NCBI GenBank assembly: GCA_964453335.1
Contig: CAYVOK010000088.1
Coordinates: 1-6,591, forward strand
Length of the DNA stretch: 6,591 nt
Origin: VGBO01 sp964453335
GTDB lineage: Bacteria > Actinomycetota > Acidimicrobiia > Acidimicrobiales > CAIXPF01
Direction: 5' to 3'
Part shown: one piece after another, positions 5,135 through 6,591 of the stretch
Layout: every line of letters starts with the position of its first letter
Position numbering within the stretch: the first letter of the stretch is position 1
Position numbers and translations under genes: made by a program
Notes under the pieces: model-generated
The model's database searches: none
What the model saw: only the letters and a program-made list of their open reading frames with translations
What the model was told of the DNA's origin: nothing

Positions 5135-5189
5135 TTTTTTAAAAAAATTTAAAATTAGGGGTTGACTTTTATTTTTAGAAAATTACGAT
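5135..5189 (+). promoter_or_regulatory. UP-like element and promoter P3 for the 95-aa gene
   Basis: A T6-A7-T3-A4 tract (5135-5154) starts two bases after the 48-aa gene's stop and is followed by TTAGGGG, then TTGACT (5162-5167), a 16-bp spacer and TACGAT (5184-5189). The first 16 bases TTGACTTTTATTTTTA are identical to P4. The predicted start is about 5197. Confidence 0.6.
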
Positions 5190-5195
5190 GTTATT

Positions 5196-5215
5196 TAACA
5201 AGTAAAAACTTGTTA
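5196..5215 (+). promoter_or_regulatory. +1 inverted repeat R3
   Basis: TAACAAGT - AAAA - ACTTGTTA is an 8-bp stem with a four-base loop. AACAAG begins 35 bases after the first base of the -35, as at P1. Confidence 0.65.
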
Positions 5216-5247
5216 TTAAAAATTTATTAACTTAAAAAAACAAACTT

Positions 5248-5535
5248 ATGATAGAAATTAAAACAAGTTCTCATTGGAGAAATAAAGAGCATAATGACTC
5301 CCAATTTGACGACATTAATGACTTGTTATTAAGTAAGAAAAACCCGCTTTATAACAAATTTAACGAAGAGCAATATTATCTTGATGATTGCAACGGTTTT
5401 ATTAGCATTGTAAAATCAAGTTATTATCATAAAGATTTAACAGACAAGCAATTAATTAAATTAAAACAATATTTAAAAAAATATGTGGAATATGAAGGAT
5501 TCTTATTTGTAGGTTCTGCAATATTAAAATATTAA
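5248..5535 (+). CDS. hypothetical protein, 95 aa
   Basis: I do not recognise this protein. The first half is polar and acidic with a likely helix at DDINDLLLSKKNPLYNKF (21-38). A strand-like segment NGFISIVKSSYYH (49-61) follows, then a lysine-rich amphipathic helix TDKQLIKLKQYLKKYVEY (65-82) and a hydrophobic end FLFVGSAILKY. The C-terminal stretch is too short to be a confident membrane segment. It is monocistronic, with promoter P3, inverted repeat R3 and a leader ending ACAAACTT, and it is followed within seven bases by the A/T element of the next promoter. Function is unknown. The conserved upstream module is the best evidence that it is expressed. Confidence 0.72.
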   Translation: MIEIKTSSHWRNKEHNDSQFDDINDLLLSKKNPLYNKFNEEQYYLDDCNGFISIVKSSYYHKDLTDKQLIKLKQYLKKYVEYEGFLFVGSAILKY

Positions 5536-5541
5536 AATTAA

Positions 5542-5597
5542 TTTTTTAAAAAAAATTTAAAATTAGTAGTTGACTTTTATTTTTAATTATTTACATT
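5542..5597 (+). promoter_or_regulatory. UP-like element and promoter P4 for the 92-aa gene
   Basis: A T6-A8-T3-A4 tract (5542-5562) is followed by TTAGTAG and TTGACT (5570-5575), a 16-bp spacer and TACATT (5592-5597). From the A tract through the early spacer it is nearly identical to P3, so one unit probably arose by duplication of the other's control region. The predicted start is about 5605. Confidence 0.6.
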
Positions 5598-5605
5598 ATA
5601 TTTTT

Positions 5606-5624
5606 AACAAGCTAAAAACTTGTT
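5606..5624 (+). promoter_or_regulatory. +1 inverted repeat R4
   Basis: AACAAG - CTAAAAA - CTTGTT: the same 6-bp core stem as R1-R3 with a seven-base loop, so loop length and sequence vary while the stem is kept. Confidence 0.6.
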
Positions 5625-5651
5625 CTTATTTATTAACTAAAAAAAACTATT

Positions 5652-5930
5652 ATGGAAAAAGAAAATTTTGCGGACTTGCTTGTAAAACTCGGAAGCAATG
5701 AATCAAGTCAAGAAGACTATGATTATCTGCTGAATGTATTGCCTCCAATTATAACAAATTACACAGAAGAAGAAGGTTTCAATGCTTTTTTATGTAGTGA
5801 AGCGGTAGACTCAAAATTTTGCAAAATAGCAAAAGAGGAGGTCTGGATATATCGTGGTTATTGCACAGCAAGTAACGGGGCGGTTTTTGAGATATTAATG
5901 AGTTTGGAGGCTTTTAATCATTATTTTTAA
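5652..5930 (+). CDS. hypothetical acidic protein, 92 aa
   Basis: I do not recognise this protein. It is acidic, in contrast to its lysine-rich neighbours: the N-terminal helix MEKENFADLLVKLGSN is followed by QEDYDYLLNVLPP (20-32), NYTEEEGF (36-43), and a C-terminal half with strand-like VWIYRGYC and GAVFEILMSLEAF. It has three cysteines and no membrane segment. A small acidic cytosolic protein in a phage-like cluster could be an inhibitor of a host enzyme or a DNA mimic, but nothing in the sequence proves that. It is monocistronic with P4 and R4. Its TAA stop lies inside the UP-like A/T tract of the next promoter, so the units are packed with no spare sequence. Confidence 0.72.
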   Translation: MEKENFADLLVKLGSNESSQEDYDYLLNVLPPIITNYTEEEGFNAFLCSEAVDSKFCKIAKEEVWIYRGYCTASNGAVFEILMSLEAFNHYF

Positions 5931-5977
5931 AAAAAATTTAAAAAAACTATTGCAATTAAAATTTTTAGGTATAGAAT
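5924..5977 (+). promoter_or_regulatory. UP-like element and promoter P5 for the 184-aa gene (TTGCAA class)
   Basis: A T5-A8-T3-A7 tract (5924-5946) overlapping the previous stop codon precedes TTGCAA (5950-5955), a 16-bp spacer and TAGAAT (5972-5977, five of six consensus bases). The -35 is TTGCAA, as in the minus-strand operon promoter, instead of TTGAC. The predicted start is about 5985. Confidence 0.6.
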
Positions 5978-5984
5978 CGGTTCC

Positions 5985-5998
5985 GTTGCATTTGCAAC
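5985..5998 (+). promoter_or_regulatory. +1 inverted repeat R5, different sequence at the same position
   Basis: GTTGCATTTGCAAC folds as a GTTGC/GCAAC stem with an ATTT loop (6+2+6 as DNA). It begins 35 bases after the first base of the -35, the position of AACAAG in R1-R4, but shares none of their stem sequence. Its half-site repeats the TTGCA of its own -35. Confidence 0.6.
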
Positions 5999-6024
5999 CA
6001 ATTATTAACTAAACTATTATTATT

Positions 6025-6579
6025 ATGTTAGACAAAAAATTGAAAAGAAAAATTAAAAAAATTATAAAATCAGAAATAGTTGATTGTATAATTAGGCATA
6101 GTTTTGGCGGTAGCTATCAAGACTATATGTTCTCTGGTCACAGAAGCTATTCAGTAAAAGAAGCTAAAAAATGGATTTGGCTAGACTATTATAAGAAGAG
6201 TGCAATGGACAAGCAAGATGCTATCAATCATCGTAAACAGAATCTTGCATGTCTGAAGAGCTTGGATATGTTTAGTTGCGAGAATCAGCCTGCTTATTTG
6301 TTGTATAGACTAGACAAAAGAGACTTGGTCGAAAAATTAGGGATCGGAAAGGGATTTGTTTGTTTAGCAGAAGACTTAACTGAACGGCTAGTCAAGTTAT
6401 ACAATGAGTCGTTCGTGACTTGGAGAATAGTTGATATAGCAGATGCAATCAGTCTAGTCAATAAGAGAATCGAGGAGGTAACAGACGAGGAGGAACGGCA
6501 AGAGCTAGTTGATAATAAAAATGGAGTGGCTTTAGCTTTGGTGTTGTTATGTTCTTATTTCAGCTATAAACACTTGTAG
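6025..6579 (+). CDS. hypothetical protein, 184 aa, less A/T-rich than its neighbours
   Basis: I do not recognise this protein. The N-terminus is strongly basic (KKLKRKIKKIIKSE, 4-17). An aromatic basic stretch EAKKWIWLDYYKKS (46-59) and a mostly helical body with acidic EEVTDEEERQELVD (150-163) follow. The C-terminus ends in a hydrophobic helix GVALALVLLCSYFSY (167-181) that is short for a membrane anchor but could be a tail anchor or buried helix. Later parts of the gene run near 38% G+C by eye (23 of 60 bases at 6421-6480), against roughly 22% in the 144-aa gene, and use codons such as CTA, GTC and GAG more freely. This suggests more recent acquisition. The start follows a variant leader (TTAACTAAACTATTATTATT). 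It ends in TAG at 6577-6579 and is complete. Promoter P5 differs in class from the units before it. Confidence 0.75.
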   Translation: MLDKKLKRKIKKIIKSEIVDCIIRHSFGGSYQDYMFSGHRSYSVKEAKKWIWLDYYKKSAMDKQDAINHRKQNLACLKSLDMFSCENQPAYLLYRLDKRDLVEKLGIGKGFVCLAEDLTERLVKLYNESFVTWRIVDIADAISLVNKRIEEVTDEEERQELVDNKNGVALALVLLCSYFSYKHL

Positions 6580-6591
6580 ACTTTAGCCTGA

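Noticed and set aside
1..6591. Use of TGA as a Trp codon (genetic code 4), given the low G+C
   Set aside because: Trp is encoded by TGG in several genes, and the only gene stop that is TGA falls exactly at the expected clamp C-terminus MPIRV.
1..6591. tRNA or rRNA genes, insertion sequence ends
   Set aside because: No tRNA-like T-arm (GGTTCRA) in a cloverleaf context, no rRNA-like stretch and no transposase or terminal inverted repeats were seen.

Overview
The window is very A+T-rich, with intergenic DNA almost entirely A/T. It reads in the standard bacterial code: TGG encodes Trp, and a TGA stop falls exactly where the sliding clamp should end. The clamp's C-terminus (MPIRV) and the 'ATDGHRL' core look proteobacterial; the tails I know from Bacteroidetes and Firmicutes clamps differ. 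Extreme A+T, a DUF4116 repeat protein, an extra-looking dnaN among unknown small genes, and no tRNA or core operon suggest an accessory replicon (plasmid, phage or integrated element) of a host-associated, perhaps Rickettsiales-like, bacterium. This placement is inference, and the sequence alone cannot choose between plasmid and phage.

Layout. The left half is on the minus strand. dnaN (2641-3726) is followed, with an ATGA overlap, by an unlisted 31-residue membrane peptide (2549-2644). Then comes a tight four-gene operon read leftwards: an 80-aa unknown (2205-2447), a protein of eight 25-residue DUF4116 repeats (1493-2182), a 139-aa unknown (1044-1463) and an AAA ATPase of the RecF/OLD/ABC-like class that runs off the left edge (1-1025). 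A 398-bp gene-free divergent region (3727-4124) separates this from the right half on the plus strand. There, five units each carry a promoter and an unknown gene (144, 100, 95, 92 and 184 aa); the 100-aa gene also carries an overlapping 48-aa membrane/secreted peptide.

The most interesting signal is the shared expression hardware. The plus-strand genes have a stereotyped upstream module: usually an A/T UP-like element, a -35 (TTGAC or TTGCAA), a 16-bp spacer, a TANNNT-like -10, and an inverted repeat starting 34-36 bases after the first base of the -35, about where the transcript should begin. In four units the repeat is AACAAG..CTTGTT. In the fifth it is GTTGC..GCAAC at the same place, and the -35 word changes too. 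Separately, all ten non-overlapping genes on both strands lack a Shine-Dalgarno and share a leader close to TTAACTAAAAAACAAACTT directly before ATG, even inside the operon. The two overlapping small genes lack it. This looks like a coordinately expressed set of small accessory proteins with a non-canonical translation-start signal. None of the small proteins can be given a function from sequence alone.
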